Source: Gluconacetobacter entanii (GTDB lineage Bacteria > Pseudomonadota > Alphaproteobacteria > Acetobacterales > Acetobacteraceae). From it: a DNA stretch of 64,000 bases. The DNA lies in contig NZ_NKUF01000002.1 of assembly GCF_003206495.1 (NCBI RefSeq), positions 1-64,000 of the forward strand. The letters are read 5' to 3'. Positions within the stretch are counted from its first letter, which is position 1. Each line of letters opens with the position of its first letter. Under the pieces are notes generated by a model. The model was given only the letters and a program-made list of their open reading frames with translations. It had not been told where the DNA came from and searched no databases. Position numbers and translations under genes: made by a program. This document shows, one piece after another, positions 9,224 through 16,838 of the stretch.

Positions 9224-9502
9224 ATGACCGAGGTTACGGATCGCGAAAGCGAACAGTTGCGCGACCTGCTGGCGCAGGCGGCGGACCAGGCGGCGCAGAA
9301 AAAGGTGATGCCGGTGGTCAAGATGATCGCGGCACAGCAGCTTGTCATCATGGAATTGATGCAGATGCTGACCGATAGCGGCACATTGCGCGCCGAGGAC
9401 ATTGCCGCGCACATGCGTCACCTGATGGAACATACCGACAGCAAGGACATGGCTGCGCGCGCCCTGTTCGACCAGGTACGTTCGCGATTTGCGACCCAGT
9501 AG
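9224..9502 (+). CDS. Small helical protein of unknown function
   Basis: A 92-residue acidic protein predicted to be all helix, with no signal peptide or membrane segment. The ATG at 9224 is preceded by a strong GGGAGGAA. I do not recognise a family. It starts a run of three small genes (9224, 9535, 9726) on the same strand and 30-36 bases apart, which are likely one transcript ending at the terminator at 9987-10037. Confidence 0.65.
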   Translation: MTEVTDRESEQLRDLLAQAADQAAQKKVMPVVKMIAAQQLVIMELMQMLTDSGTLRAEDIAAHMRHLMEHTDSKDMAARALFDQVRSRFATQ

Positions 9503-9534
9503 TGCCCCTTCTTTGTATGCAAAGGTTGTGACGA

Positions 9535-9690
9535 ATGGATGATCATCCCCCCGCCCTGCGTGCCGAGATCGCAGCCCTGAAGACCGAACTGGCCCGTCTG
9601 AGGGATGCGCTGGCCAATGCGCAGAAAACCATCCAGGCGCAGAGCGCGCAGTTGCGCCAGGAACAGGCGCAGAAGAAACGCACGCGTTAA
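9535..9690 (+). CDS. 51-residue coiled-coil protein of unknown function
   Basis: A short frame with ATG at 9535 and TAA at 9688-9690. The product is a charged helix rich in A, L, Q and R (for example ALRAEIAALKTELARL), with hydrophobic residues spaced as in a coiled coil and a basic tail KKRTR. It sits between two other small genes with the same spacing, which supports it being real, but the ribosome binding site is weak. No family recognised. Confidence 0.5.
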   Translation: MDDHPPALRAEIAALKTELARLRDALANAQKTIQAQSAQLRQEQAQKKRTR

Positions 9691-9725
9691 GGGCGCTTCC
9701 TTTCCCTCAATCATGGCAGGAACCC

Positions 9726-9980
9726 ATGTCTGACGAACACGCAAAAGACAACAGCGGCAATGTTGTCGTCTATCCCACCGTAAGCTGCGGGGCAGAAGCC
9801 GTGCAGGATTCCGTGGTCATCCTCGACCTGTTCATGGCCACATCCCCTGACCATCTGAAATCGGGGGACCGTCGCGTGGTCACGGCCCTGCATCCCGAAC
9901 AGGCCCGCCACCTGGCAAAGCAATTGCATGACGCGGCGGAAGCTGTGCTGAAGGCGCGCAAGGACCGCGTGGCATCGTGA
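9726..9980 (+). CDS. Small soluble protein of unknown function
   Basis: An 84-residue protein: a beta-rich first half (NVVVYPTVSCGAEAVQDSVVILDLFM) followed by a helix with HPEQARHLAKQLHDAAEAVLKARK. GGCAGGAACCC precedes the ATG. The layout resembles short bacterial proteins that bind as dimers, but I cannot name a family. It is the last gene before a strong terminator. Confidence 0.6.
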   Translation: MSDEHAKDNSGNVVVYPTVSCGAEAVQDSVVILDLFMATSPDHLKSGDRRVVTALHPEQARHLAKQLHDAAEAVLKARKDRVAS

Positions 9981-9986
9981 ATATTT

Positions 9987-10037
9987 AAAAATTCCCGGGT
10001 GCCGCCTGTTTGAAAAGGACGGCACCCGGGAATTTTT
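9987..10037. terminator. Bidirectional terminator hairpin
   Basis: An 18-bp perfect stem: AAAAATTCCCGGGTGCCG and its complement around a 15-base loop, with A-runs and T-runs at the two ends. It lies between convergent genes and can stop transcription from both sides. The arm sequence (CCCGGGTGCCG) resembles half of the dispersed two-hairpin repeat, so this may be a trimmed copy. Confidence 0.85.
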
Positions 10038-10043
10038 GTCCCG

Positions 10044-11030
10044 TTATTCCGAAACATCCCCCCCGGATGCAGGGTGCGCGCGGCGGAAGGCCTGAAGCCC
10101 CCCGAAACGCAGGTTGAGCGCGACCTCCTCCCCCGACAGGGTGGGGACGGAAAGGGTATTCGACAGCGACTGCCGCAACCGCGCCTGAGAGACCAGATGG
10201 ACGATCCCCACCGGGTCATGCGGGTAAAACAGGTTGACCAGCCTGCCACGTTCCACGTCAAGCAGCCATGGCCCGATATAGTTGTGGGCGTTATCAAGGA
10301 ACGTCACGCGGGCATTGTCGATATAGACCGCCAGCGCGATGCTGAGTTGATCCTGCGTGAACAGGGCGCCCCCACGGCGGACGATGGTGTCCTGCCATTT
10401 GCGCAGCACGGGCCATATGTCCGCATCGCGGTGAAGGCACATCACCCCTGAATTGAGCAGGGGTTTCGCACCGATCCGTCGCCGGATGGAAAAGGGCAGG
10501 CGGGCCTTGCGCGCGTTCTTGTACAGGAACGAACGCACCTGCATCCAGCCGGGACAGATCCAGCGGATTGCGAACATGTCTGCGATCTTGGCCCCGATTT
10601 CAGGAACGATGGCCAGTGACCCGTCACGCGCGGCGTCGAACATGTGTTCGATGGCGGTGATGTCCTGCACCCACGCATCCGCGTCGATCCACAGGATCAG
10701 GTCAAACTGTGGCAGCACATGGTCCAGCCACAGCTTGGACAGGTTGATGGCAAGGGTCGGGCGCTGGCGTATCTGCCGCGCGGGTGCGCAGGGCGGGACA
10801 TGGGGCGTGCGGACCAGAACCCCAAGGTCCGAGAGTACCTGCACCTGCTGGGGCGACAGGCCCGCGTCAAGGACGCATAATGCCGCATCCGTCCTGCCGC
10901 CGATCGACTGGATCAGTTCCATGACCAGCGGGAAATAACCACTGTCACATCCCGTAACGATAACCTTGCGCAACCGGGGCCTCCTGCCTTGCCTGCCCGC
11001 CGGTCGTGGCGGCGCGGGCCGATGCAGCAT
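10044..11030 (-). CDS. GT8-like glycosyltransferase
   Basis: A 328-residue soluble protein with the features of a retaining GT-A glycosyltransferase. It has an N-terminal beta strand (KVIVTGCDSGYF), a metal-binding DxD (D116-A-D118 in LILWIDADAW), a conserved-looking LLNSGVMCLHRD stretch and a histidine near the end of the core (VGIVHLVS). It likely transfers a sugar from a nucleotide-sugar to a surface glycan or lipid; the acceptor cannot be inferred. The gene stands alone, convergent with the small-gene run. The first 20 residues (Pro/Arg-rich) may not be translated: a TTG at 10973 would begin at the first core strand. Confidence 0.7.
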   Translation of the reverse strand: MLHRPAPPRPAGRQGRRPRLRKVIVTGCDSGYFPLVMELIQSIGGRTDAALCVLDAGLSPQQVQVLSDLGVLVRTPHVPPCAPARQIRQRPTLAINLSKLWLDHVLPQFDLILWIDADAWVQDITAIEHMFDAARDGSLAIVPEIGAKIADMFAIRWICPGWMQVRSFLYKNARKARLPFSIRRRIGAKPLLNSGVMCLHRDADIWPVLRKWQDTIVRRGGALFTQDQLSIALAVYIDNARVTFLDNAHNYIGPWLLDVERGRLVNLFYPHDPVGIVHLVSQARLRQSLSNTLSVPTLSGEEVALNLRFGGLQAFRRAHPASGGDVSE

Positions 11031-11158
11031 AGAGCCATCATGACGGGGGGGAAACGGCGGGCGTATCCTCCACCGTATCGTGTGGGGGGGGCGCTGGTCC
11101 GCATGGGGGAACGCCGCTATGTTCGGGGCCGTGCAATGACCATCACAGGAACCGCGTC

Positions 11159-11659
11159 ATGACAGTTCACACGGGGACATCGGCCACCCTTGGCGAGGAC
11201 GAGATCGTCGCCACCGTCGCCGCCATTACCGAAGGGGAAGGCGACCCGATCGCCAACGCGGCGAATATCGCGGCCATCCTGTTCGAAGGACTGGCGGACA
11301 TCAACTGGGCGGGGTTCTACTTCCTGCGCGACGGGCAGCTTGTGCTGGGGCCGTTCCAGGGGCGTGTGGCCTGCACCCGCATCGCGATGGGCAAGGGGGT
11401 GTGTGGCACGGCGGCGCAGCAGCGCACGACGGTCGTGGTGCCCGATGTCCATGCGTTCGCGGGGCATATCGCCTGCGATGCGGCCTCACGCTCGGAAATC
11501 GTGGTGCCCATTGTCGATGGGGACCGCCTGCTGGGGGTGATCGACATCGACAGTCCCTCCCTCGCGCGTTTCACGCAGGCGCATGCCGCCCTGATCGAAC
11601 AGGTCGCGGCGTTGTATGTGCAGGCCTGTGGCGGGGAAGTCCGGGGGCGCCGGGAGTAG
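11159..11659 (+). CDS. msrC: Free methionine-(R)-sulfoxide reductase (GAF domain)
   Basis: A 166-residue single GAF-domain enzyme that reduces free methionine-R-sulfoxide, an oxidative-stress repair step in the cytosol. Family landmarks are WAGFYFLRDGQLVLGPFQG, the three conserved cysteines (C72 in VACTRI, C82 in GVCGTA, C106 in HIACDAASRSE) and the end motif GDRLLGVIDIDSP. Its length equals that of the YebR/fRMsr family. No operon partners: the downstream gene is convergent. Confidence 0.92.
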   Translation: MTVHTGTSATLGEDEIVATVAAITEGEGDPIANAANIAAILFEGLADINWAGFYFLRDGQLVLGPFQGRVACTRIAMGKGVCGTAAQQRTTVVVPDVHAFAGHIACDAASRSEIVVPIVDGDRLLGVIDIDSPSLARFTQAHAALIEQVAALYVQACGGEVRGRRE

Positions 11660-11725
11660 AAGTTTCCGGGTGCCGCCTTTTGATCCGGGAAGGCGGCGTT
11701 TCCTGAAGCTTCATGTTTTCCGGTC
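11658..11725. repeat. Partial copy of the dispersed two-hairpin repeat
   Basis: The GC-rich hairpin (GTGCCGCCTTTTGATCCGGGAAGGCGGC) is clear, but only a remnant of the second (CTGAAGCTTCATG) remains. It lies between two convergent genes and overlaps the last base or two of the reductase gene. Confidence 0.55.
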
Positions 11726-11739
11726 CGTGCCCGTCCCAG

Positions 11740-12681
11740 TCAGGGCAGGCGGGCGAGGTGGTGTGTCAGCAGGTCGTAAAACCCGTCCGCATCGACCTGT
11801 CGCATGAACATGGCGTTGGCGGGGCGCTGCGTGGTGCCCCACCAGTCCACGACCGACATGCCCCGTGTCAGCGCATCATGCAGCGAGATCGTGACATTGA
11901 CCCGCCGCCCGGCAAACAGGTCGGGGGCAATCAGGCTGGCGATGGTGCACGGATCATGCAACGGCGCGCCCGCCCAGCCATATTTGGCCAGGTCGAACTG
12001 TCCCGCCCGCTCCAGCATCGCCACGGCAGCAGCGGCACAGCGACCGGGCAGCGCGCGCAGGCGCGCCAGACGCTGCGGTGTCGTCAGGCACTGGTGGGTG
12101 ACATCCAGTGGCAGCAGGGTAAGGGGAATGTCGCTGCGCAGGACGATATCGGCGGCTTCCGGATCGGCATAAAAATTGAATTCGGCGGTGGGGGTGATGT
12201 TGCCGCCTTCGGACCATGCGCCCCCCATCGCGACGACCTGACGCAGGCGCGCGGCGATATCTGGTGCCTTGACCAGCGCCATCGCCAGATTCGTCATCGG
12301 CCCCAGCATGACGAGGCTGAGGCTGCCATGCGGGGCCGTGCGGAGGGCATCCACCAGGTAATCGACCCCGTGCTGGGTCTGGATCGGCATGGTCGGCGGC
12401 GGCAGGTCCGGGCCGTCCATGCCCGTGACGCCGTGGATATGGCTGGCACTGACGCTGGTATGGCCGATCGGGCGGGCGCATCCGGCATGGACCGGGATCT
12501 CCGTCCGTCCCGCCAGTTCAAGGATGCGGCAGGCATTCCGTGCGGTCTGTTCCACCGTGACATTGCCCGCCACGCTGATCAGGGCCTGTACCTCCACCTG
12601 TTCGGACGCCAGCGCCAGCATGATGGCCAGCGCGTCATCCACGCCGGGATCGGTGTCGATGATGATCCTGTGTGCTGTCAT
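11740..12681 (-). CDS. Inosine/uridine-preferring nucleoside hydrolase
   Basis: A 313-residue cytosolic enzyme that cleaves ribonucleosides to base and ribose for salvage. The calcium-binding DTDPGVDDA (residues 9-17) is intact, as are GPMTNLA, the MGGAW loop, the NFYADPEAA stretch and the late HDPCTIA motif. Its length is normal for the family. A second, exported and more divergent member lies at 37024-38151. It appears monocistronic. Confidence 0.92.
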   Translation of the reverse strand: MTAHRIIIDTDPGVDDALAIMLALASEQVEVQALISVAGNVTVEQTARNACRILELAGRTEIPVHAGCARPIGHTSVSASHIHGVTGMDGPDLPPPTMPIQTQHGVDYLVDALRTAPHGSLSLVMLGPMTNLAMALVKAPDIAARLRQVVAMGGAWSEGGNITPTAEFNFYADPEAADIVLRSDIPLTLLPLDVTHQCLTTPQRLARLRALPGRCAAAAVAMLERAGQFDLAKYGWAGAPLHDPCTIASLIAPDLFAGRRVNVTISLHDALTRGMSVVDWWGTTQRPANAMFMRQVDADGFYDLLTHHLARLP

Positions 12682-13065
12682 GTTGCCCGCCTGCCTCGTG
12701 CCGCCTGTCTCATGGAGGCGTTACGGTAGGATATTTCCATGTTCCCGCGCCAGCAGGAGATTGGCTGAAACCAACCCATTGATAGGGCAAAGGGTTCTGG
12801 GGCTATTTTTTTTGGGGACATGGATGAATATTTCAGGTTTTTTTCAAAACATTTCCGAACGGTTGCGTGATGTTGCCTGTACTGGTGGCCGGCAGGCCTG
12901 TGGGCGTGCTATGGAGACGGTGCGGTCTGTCAGGAATAATCGCTGTTACAATTCGTAGAACAGATGCCGCATTCTGACATATGGCCTTCTGTATAACCAT
13001 ATCTGTAAGGCGCATGACTTGACGCTGATTACATCATTTTAATATTTTCAGGACATAGTCAGAAA
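12682..13065. other. Non-coding stretch between divergent nucleoside hydrolase and Spy-like genes
   Basis: About 380 bases without a convincing frame. It becomes AT-rich from about 12800 and holds the likely promoter of the downstream gene. No RNA gene or clear hairpin was recognised. Confidence 0.5.
13019..13045 (+). promoter_or_regulatory. Possible sigma-70 promoter for the Spy-like gene
   Basis: TTGACG (13019-13024) is followed after 15 bases by TAATAT (13040-13045), about 20 bases before the ATG. The spacer is shorter than the ideal 17, so this is tentative. Confidence 0.35.
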
Positions 13066-13569
13066 ATGATGAAGAAAATGCTTCTCGCTGCTGCCGTCAT
13101 GACCGGACTGGCCGGAACGGCTGGACATGCGGCGCTGGCGCACGATGCTCCGCCTCCCCCGCCGCCGGGTGAAGGTTGCGGCGGGCATGGCCCCCATCAT
13201 GGACATCTCCTTTCCCTCCAGGGGATCACCCTGACATCGGCGCAGCACAAGAAACTTGCGGCCCTGATGCATGGCGACCATCCCGACTTCCGCGCGGACA
13301 TGCAGCAGGAACACGCCATGCGCACGCAGTTGCGGACCCTGCTGACCACGCCCGGCGCGGTGGATCAGGCCAGCCTGACCTCTGTCGAGCAGCAGCTTGA
13401 CGCCCTGCACCAGAAGCGCGCGGCGCAGCGACTGCAGTTCGAGGTCAAGATCCACGACATCCTGACCCCCGATCAGTTGGCGCAGATCAAGGACCGGCAG
13501 GACAAGATCGATGCCCTGCATGAACAGCTTCATGCCCTGATGGCGCCCCCCGCACCCCCGCAGAAGTAA
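13066..13569 (+). CDS. Periplasmic Spy/CpxP-like LTxxQ protein
   Basis: A 167-residue exported protein. The signal peptide ends near residue 25 (GHAALA), followed by a Pro-rich then His/Gly-rich stretch (CGGHGPHHGH) that could bind metal. The helical core carries two LTxxQ-type motifs (LTSAQHKKL and LTPDQLAQI), the hallmark of Spy/CpxP and periplasmic metal-resistance proteins (CnrR/ZraP-like). Members act as periplasmic chaperones or metal sensors. No sensor kinase or efflux gene is nearby, so the stimulus is unknown. Confidence 0.8.
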   Translation: MMKKMLLAAAVMTGLAGTAGHAALAHDAPPPPPPGEGCGGHGPHHGHLLSLQGITLTSAQHKKLAALMHGDHPDFRADMQQEHAMRTQLRTLLTTPGAVDQASLTSVEQQLDALHQKRAAQRLQFEVKIHDILTPDQLAQIKDRQDKIDALHEQLHALMAPPAPPQK

Positions 13570-13613
13570 GTTCTGCGGTCAAAGGGTGGGGCGTTCCCCA
13601 TCCTGTCAGGGTT

Positions 13614-13644
13614 ATGGCGTCGGTTGCCTTGCAACCGGCGCCAT
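13614..13644 (+). terminator. Terminator of the Spy-like gene
   Basis: A 14-bp stem with one G-T pair (ATGGCGTCGGTTGC and GCAACCGGCGCCAT) around a 3-base loop, followed by a short T-rich stretch (TTCTGTTTG). Confidence 0.7.
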
Positions 13645-13736
13645 TTCTGTTTGTGCATCCCGGTAATGCCGTGCTCTGGCCTGCGGGACAGAGGCAGGTC
13701 TAATGCCGGATGGTGGAACTTAGGGATGACATCAAA

Positions 13737-13807
13737 GTCCGACTGCCTTTTTTCAGGGGGCGGCGTCTTTCGAAGCTTTTTGAAAAAAGCTTCACCAAAA
13801 ACTTCTG
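13737..13807. repeat. Dispersed two-hairpin repeat
   Basis: GC-rich hairpin partly decayed, then GAAGCTTTTTGAAAAAAGCTTC intact and CCAAAAACTT at the end. The 13570-14108 gap holds the Spy-gene terminator, this repeat, an AT-rich spacer and the SDR-gene terminator; small frames in it are not supported. Confidence 0.7.
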
Positions 13808-14048
13808 AATGATTGGTGGCAGGTTTTTGGGGGTGCATTTCATTTCGATTTCATGTGATGTTATCGAACTTAATATATAAAGAAAAACATGCGTGCGATG
13901 GCGCGTTGGCGGCACATGATGCGCGCGCCGGGGGCGCGCCATCTGGCAGGGATGTCAGCAGATATCGGGGGGGGGGAAAGCCGGTGGCCGGGATATGGCG
14001 CTGGCACGGGCGGGCATGGCGACGTGCCCGCGTATGGTCGTGTAACGG

Positions 14049-14085
14049 AAAAAGAAAACGCGCCCGGCAGGTGTTGCCGGACGCG
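14049..14085 (-). terminator. Terminator of the SDR gene
   Basis: On the minus strand an 11-bp stem (CGCGTCCGGCA with TGCCGGGCGCG, one G-T pair) is followed by TTTTCTTTTTC, just beyond the SDR stop codon. Confidence 0.8.
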
Positions 14086-14108
14086 GTCATGCAGGCGGTG
14101 GAGGCGGC

Positions 14109-14882
14109 TTACTTCGTGGTGTAGCCACCGTTGACGAGGATGGTCTGCCCGGTCATCCACCATCCTTCGGAGACGAGGAAGCGGACATGCGGGGCAATAT
14201 CCTCGATATCCGTCAGGCCGGTCTTGCTGAAGGGGGACAGGGCGGCGGCGGTCTTGTGATAGGCCACGGCTTCCTTTGATTCCTGCCCGTAGAAGAAAGG
14301 CGTATCCATCGGGCCGGGGCCGATCGCATTGACCGAGATGCCGCGCGCGCCATATTCCTTCGACGCTGCGCGCGTGAAATGCTCCACCGCCGCCTTCGAC
14401 CCGGCATAGGTGGAGTAGAACGGCGTATAGGCCCCAAGCAGCGACGTCACCAGTGTCAGCAGCTTGCCATGGTCGTTCAGGTGCAGGCCCGCTTCCTTGA
14501 TGAAGAAGAATGCCGCCTTGGTGTTGACGGCGAACATTTCGTCGAATTCTTCCTCGCTCGTCTCGGCGATGGGTTTTTTCAGGACCTTGCCAACCGTGTT
14601 GATGGCGATGTCGGGACGGCCAATGGCCGCGACCGTGTTGGAAAACAGCTTCGCTGTTGCTGCCGCGGTGCTCAGGTCCGCCTGGAACGCCACGGCCTGC
14701 ACGCCCGCCGCCTTCAGGTCCGCGATCGTCCTGTCGGCCTCGGCCCTGCTGGCGTCGCTGTTGTAATGGATGGCGATGGCACGCGCGCCATGGGCGGCGA
14801 GGTCACGGGCAATCAGCCCGCCAAGGTTCTTTGCGCCGCCCGCGATCAGGACGGTTTTCCCTTTGATGCTGTGATCGACCAT
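14109..14882 (-). CDS. Short-chain dehydrogenase/reductase
   Basis: A 257-residue NAD(P)-dependent oxidoreductase. The Rossmann glycine motif is GGAKNLGG (about 15-22), and the catalytic set is visible as S in VTSLLG and Y-x-x-x-K in YAGSK; NAG is replaced by NTVG. It ends with the usual TGQTILVNGGY. The substrate cannot be inferred. It diverges from a LysR regulator 161 bases away, which probably controls it through the palindromes between them. Confidence 0.88.
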   Translation of the reverse strand: MVDHSIKGKTVLIAGGAKNLGGLIARDLAAHGARAIAIHYNSDASRAEADRTIADLKAAGVQAVAFQADLSTAAATAKLFSNTVAAIGRPDIAINTVGKVLKKPIAETSEEEFDEMFAVNTKAAFFFIKEAGLHLNDHGKLLTLVTSLLGAYTPFYSTYAGSKAAVEHFTRAASKEYGARGISVNAIGPGPMDTPFFYGQESKEAVAYHKTAAALSPFSKTGLTDIEDIAPHVRFLVSEGWWMTGQTILVNGGYTTK

Positions 14883-14961
14883 GGTCTGGGTGTTCCTTCG
14901 TTGTGATGCGATGTGCGCTCCCCCGGAGCGGAGCGATGCCGGATGAAGGTATCATTTGGAA

Positions 14962-14999
14962 TATCGCGATAAAGTTGCCTTTCCCGACAACATATGTCG
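14962..14999. promoter_or_regulatory. Two small palindromes between SDR and LysR genes
   Basis: TATCGCGATA (14962-14971) is a perfect 10-bp palindrome, and CGACA-N5-TGTCG spans 14985-14999. LysR regulators commonly bind such dyads in the divergent region with the gene they control. Candidate operator only. Confidence 0.4.
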
Positions 15000-15043
15000 T
15001 AAATCGCGAACAAAGTGTCGCACCTGCAGCCTGTGGGGGACAG

Positions 15044-16075
15044 ATGGACCGGATCGACCTGTTTCGCGTCTTTGCCCGCGTGGTGGAGACGACAAGCTTT
15101 ACCCGTGCGGCAGAAACGCTGAACCTGCCGCGTTCGACCGTTTCCACCGCGATACAGGAACTGGAGGGGCGCCTTGGCGCGCGGCTTCTGGCGCGCACGA
15201 CCCGTTCCGTGACCCCGACAACGGATGGCCGGGCGTTCTATGACCATTGCCTGCGCCTGATTGCCGATGTGGAGGAGGCCGAAAACCTGTTCCGGCACGA
15301 GGGGAGCAGTCCCCGTGGCCTGCTGCGGGTCAACCTGCCGGGGCGGATCGGGCGGTTGCTGGTGGCGCCGCGCCTGCCGGAATTCCTCGGGCGCTATCCG
15401 GGGATCGACATCGCGCTGGGTGTGACCGACAGGGCCGTCAACCTGGTGGAGGACGGGATCGACTGTGTCCTGCGGGTCGGGCCGCTGCACGATTCCGGCC
15501 TGATCGCGCGGCGGATGGGCGACCTTGCGCTGGTCAATGTCGCCTCGCCCGCCTATCTGGCGCGATATGGCGTGCCGCAGGTGCCCGCCGACCTGGCACA
15601 TCATCAGGCCGTGCGCTACGCCTCGCCCTCCACCGGGCGGATCGAGGAGTGGGAGTGGGAGGAAGGCGGCGCCACCCGCAGCCTCGCCATGTCCGGTCGT
15701 GTCACGGTCAACAGTGCGGAGGCCTTCATCGCCTGCTGCCTTGCGGGGTTGGGGCTGATCCAGATCCCGGCCTATGACGTGGCCGACCTCCTGCATTCTG
15801 GCGCATTGGTGGAGGTGCTGCCCCGCTGGCGTGCGGCCCCGTTGCCCATGGCGCTGCTCTATCCGCATCGCAAGCACCTGTCGCGGCGGATACAGGTCTT
15901 TGCCGACTGGCTGGAGGAAGCGCTGCATATCCCCTGGCAGCCACTGGCCGGTCCTGTGGCGGATGCCCCGTCCCCGACCGGCGATGTTACGCGGCGTGCC
16001 ATAACTGCGACAGGGCCCCGTTGCGTCCCTGCACCGGGTCCGTCGGGGGAAAGGGCAGGCGGTTCATCACCGTGA
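15044..16075 (+). CDS. LysR family transcriptional regulator
   Basis: A 343-residue regulator. It has an N-terminal winged helix (MDRIDLFRVFARVVETTSFT, then the recognition segment LNLPRSTVSTAIQELEGRLG), and from about residue 90 a periplasmic-binding-protein-like effector domain. The ATG at 15044 has GGGGGA upstream and gives the exact family N-terminus. The C-terminus runs about 40 residues past the usual 300, is Pro/Gly-rich, and overlaps the convergent cupin gene by 89 bases, so the tail may be a late extension. It likely regulates the divergent SDR gene. Confidence 0.88.
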   Translation: MDRIDLFRVFARVVETTSFTRAAETLNLPRSTVSTAIQELEGRLGARLLARTTRSVTPTTDGRAFYDHCLRLIADVEEAENLFRHEGSSPRGLLRVNLPGRIGRLLVAPRLPEFLGRYPGIDIALGVTDRAVNLVEDGIDCVLRVGPLHDSGLIARRMGDLALVNVASPAYLARYGVPQVPADLAHHQAVRYASPSTGRIEEWEWEEGGATRSLAMSGRVTVNSAEAFIACCLAGLGLIQIPAYDVADLLHSGALVEVLPRWRAAPLPMALLYPHRKHLSRRIQVFADWLEEALHIPWQPLAGPVADAPSPTGDVTRRAITATGPRCVPAPGPSGERAGGSSP

Positions 16076-16601
16076 TGGCCGCAGGCGTGATGGGACCGCG
16101 TTGCAGGTCGAAATCCTGATCGGGGGGATAGGCACCCACGACAAGGAAACCGTCATCCGATCCCTCGTTCCTGTGTCCCGTGCCCGCAGGCAGGACGACG
16201 ACATCGCCCGCCCGGACCGTAACGGGACGGCCGCCCGGCCCCCCAAGGCGCAGTTGCTCGGACCCGGCCGCGATGCCCAGTACCTCATGCGCGGTGCTGT
16301 GGTAATGGTGGAAGTCATACACGCCCCAGCGCCAGCGCGGCGGCCATCCGTTGGCGGTAAACAGCGCCTCCATCCCCGCCGCCGGATCGCGGGTGTCGGT
16401 GGGAAGCGCATTGCGGTAATGCAGCACCGGCAGGTGCGCGTTGTTTGGAACCCAGCCATTGGGCGGCAGCATGAAGGCGTCGGGACCATTGCGTGCGGCC
16501 CCGCGCGCCACGCGGACATGCCCGCCGCACAGCACCAGTCCCAGCATGCCAAGGATCGCCTGGAACTGGCGGCGTTCCATTTTCGCGCGGGACAAGGTCA
16601 T
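15987..16601 (-). CDS. Cupin-domain protein, possibly exported
   Basis: A 204-residue protein. The N-terminus MERRQFQAILGMLGLVLCGG resembles a Tat-type or ordinary signal peptide. The body is a cupin barrel with metal-ligand-like HHYHSTAHEVLGIA and PAGTGHRNEG stretches, similar to YjlB-type cupins of unknown function. The ATG at 16601 has AGGAG seven bases upstream. Its 3' end overlaps the convergent LysR gene. It is divergent from dps. Confidence 0.72.
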   Translation of the reverse strand: MTLSRAKMERRQFQAILGMLGLVLCGGHVRVARGAARNGPDAFMLPPNGWVPNNAHLPVLHYRNALPTDTRDPAAGMEALFTANGWPPRWRWGVYDFHHYHSTAHEVLGIAAGSEQLRLGGPGGRPVTVRAGDVVVLPAGTGHRNEGSDDGFLVVGAYPPDQDFDLQRGPITPAAITVMNRLPFPPTDPVQGRNGALSQLWHAA

Positions 16602-16649
16602 GGGGATGCTCCTGATCCGTTGTGTCCGTATGGGATTTTACAAAACAAC

Positions 16650-16730
16650 AGAAGTTTCCGGGGACTGCCTTTTTCCAGAAGGGTAGCGTCTTTCGAAGCT
16701 TTTTGGAAAAAGCTTCACCAAAAACTTTTG
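16650..16730. repeat. Dispersed two-hairpin repeat in a divergent promoter region
   Basis: The GC-rich hairpin is weak here; GAAGCTTTTTGGAAAAAGCTTC is intact. This copy lies between the starts of two divergent genes (cupin and dps), so the family cannot be only transcription terminators. Confidence 0.7.
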
Positions 16731-16768
16731 AAACATATTCCTTTATAGGGGACGCATGGCGTGCGGGC

Positions 16769-16790
16769 GGGTTGCATGCGCATGCAACCC
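16769..16790. promoter_or_regulatory. Perfect 22-bp palindrome upstream of dps, candidate operator
   Basis: The half-site GGGTTGCATGC is followed directly by its exact complement. It lies 48 bases before the dps ATG, with no T-run, so a terminator is unlikely. Position and TTGCATGCGCATGCAA core suggest a dimeric repressor or activator site, possibly of a Fur-family regulator. Confidence 0.6.
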
Positions 16791-16838
16791 TGTGTCGTCT
16801 AGGCTCGTTCGGGAACGATAGACCCAATGGAGAGTGCG

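Noticed and set aside
13860..14134. Small plus-strand frames before the SDR terminator
   Set aside because: They run over the SDR terminator hairpin and end inside the SDR gene in antisense; composition is Arg/Gly-rich and there is no ribosome binding site.
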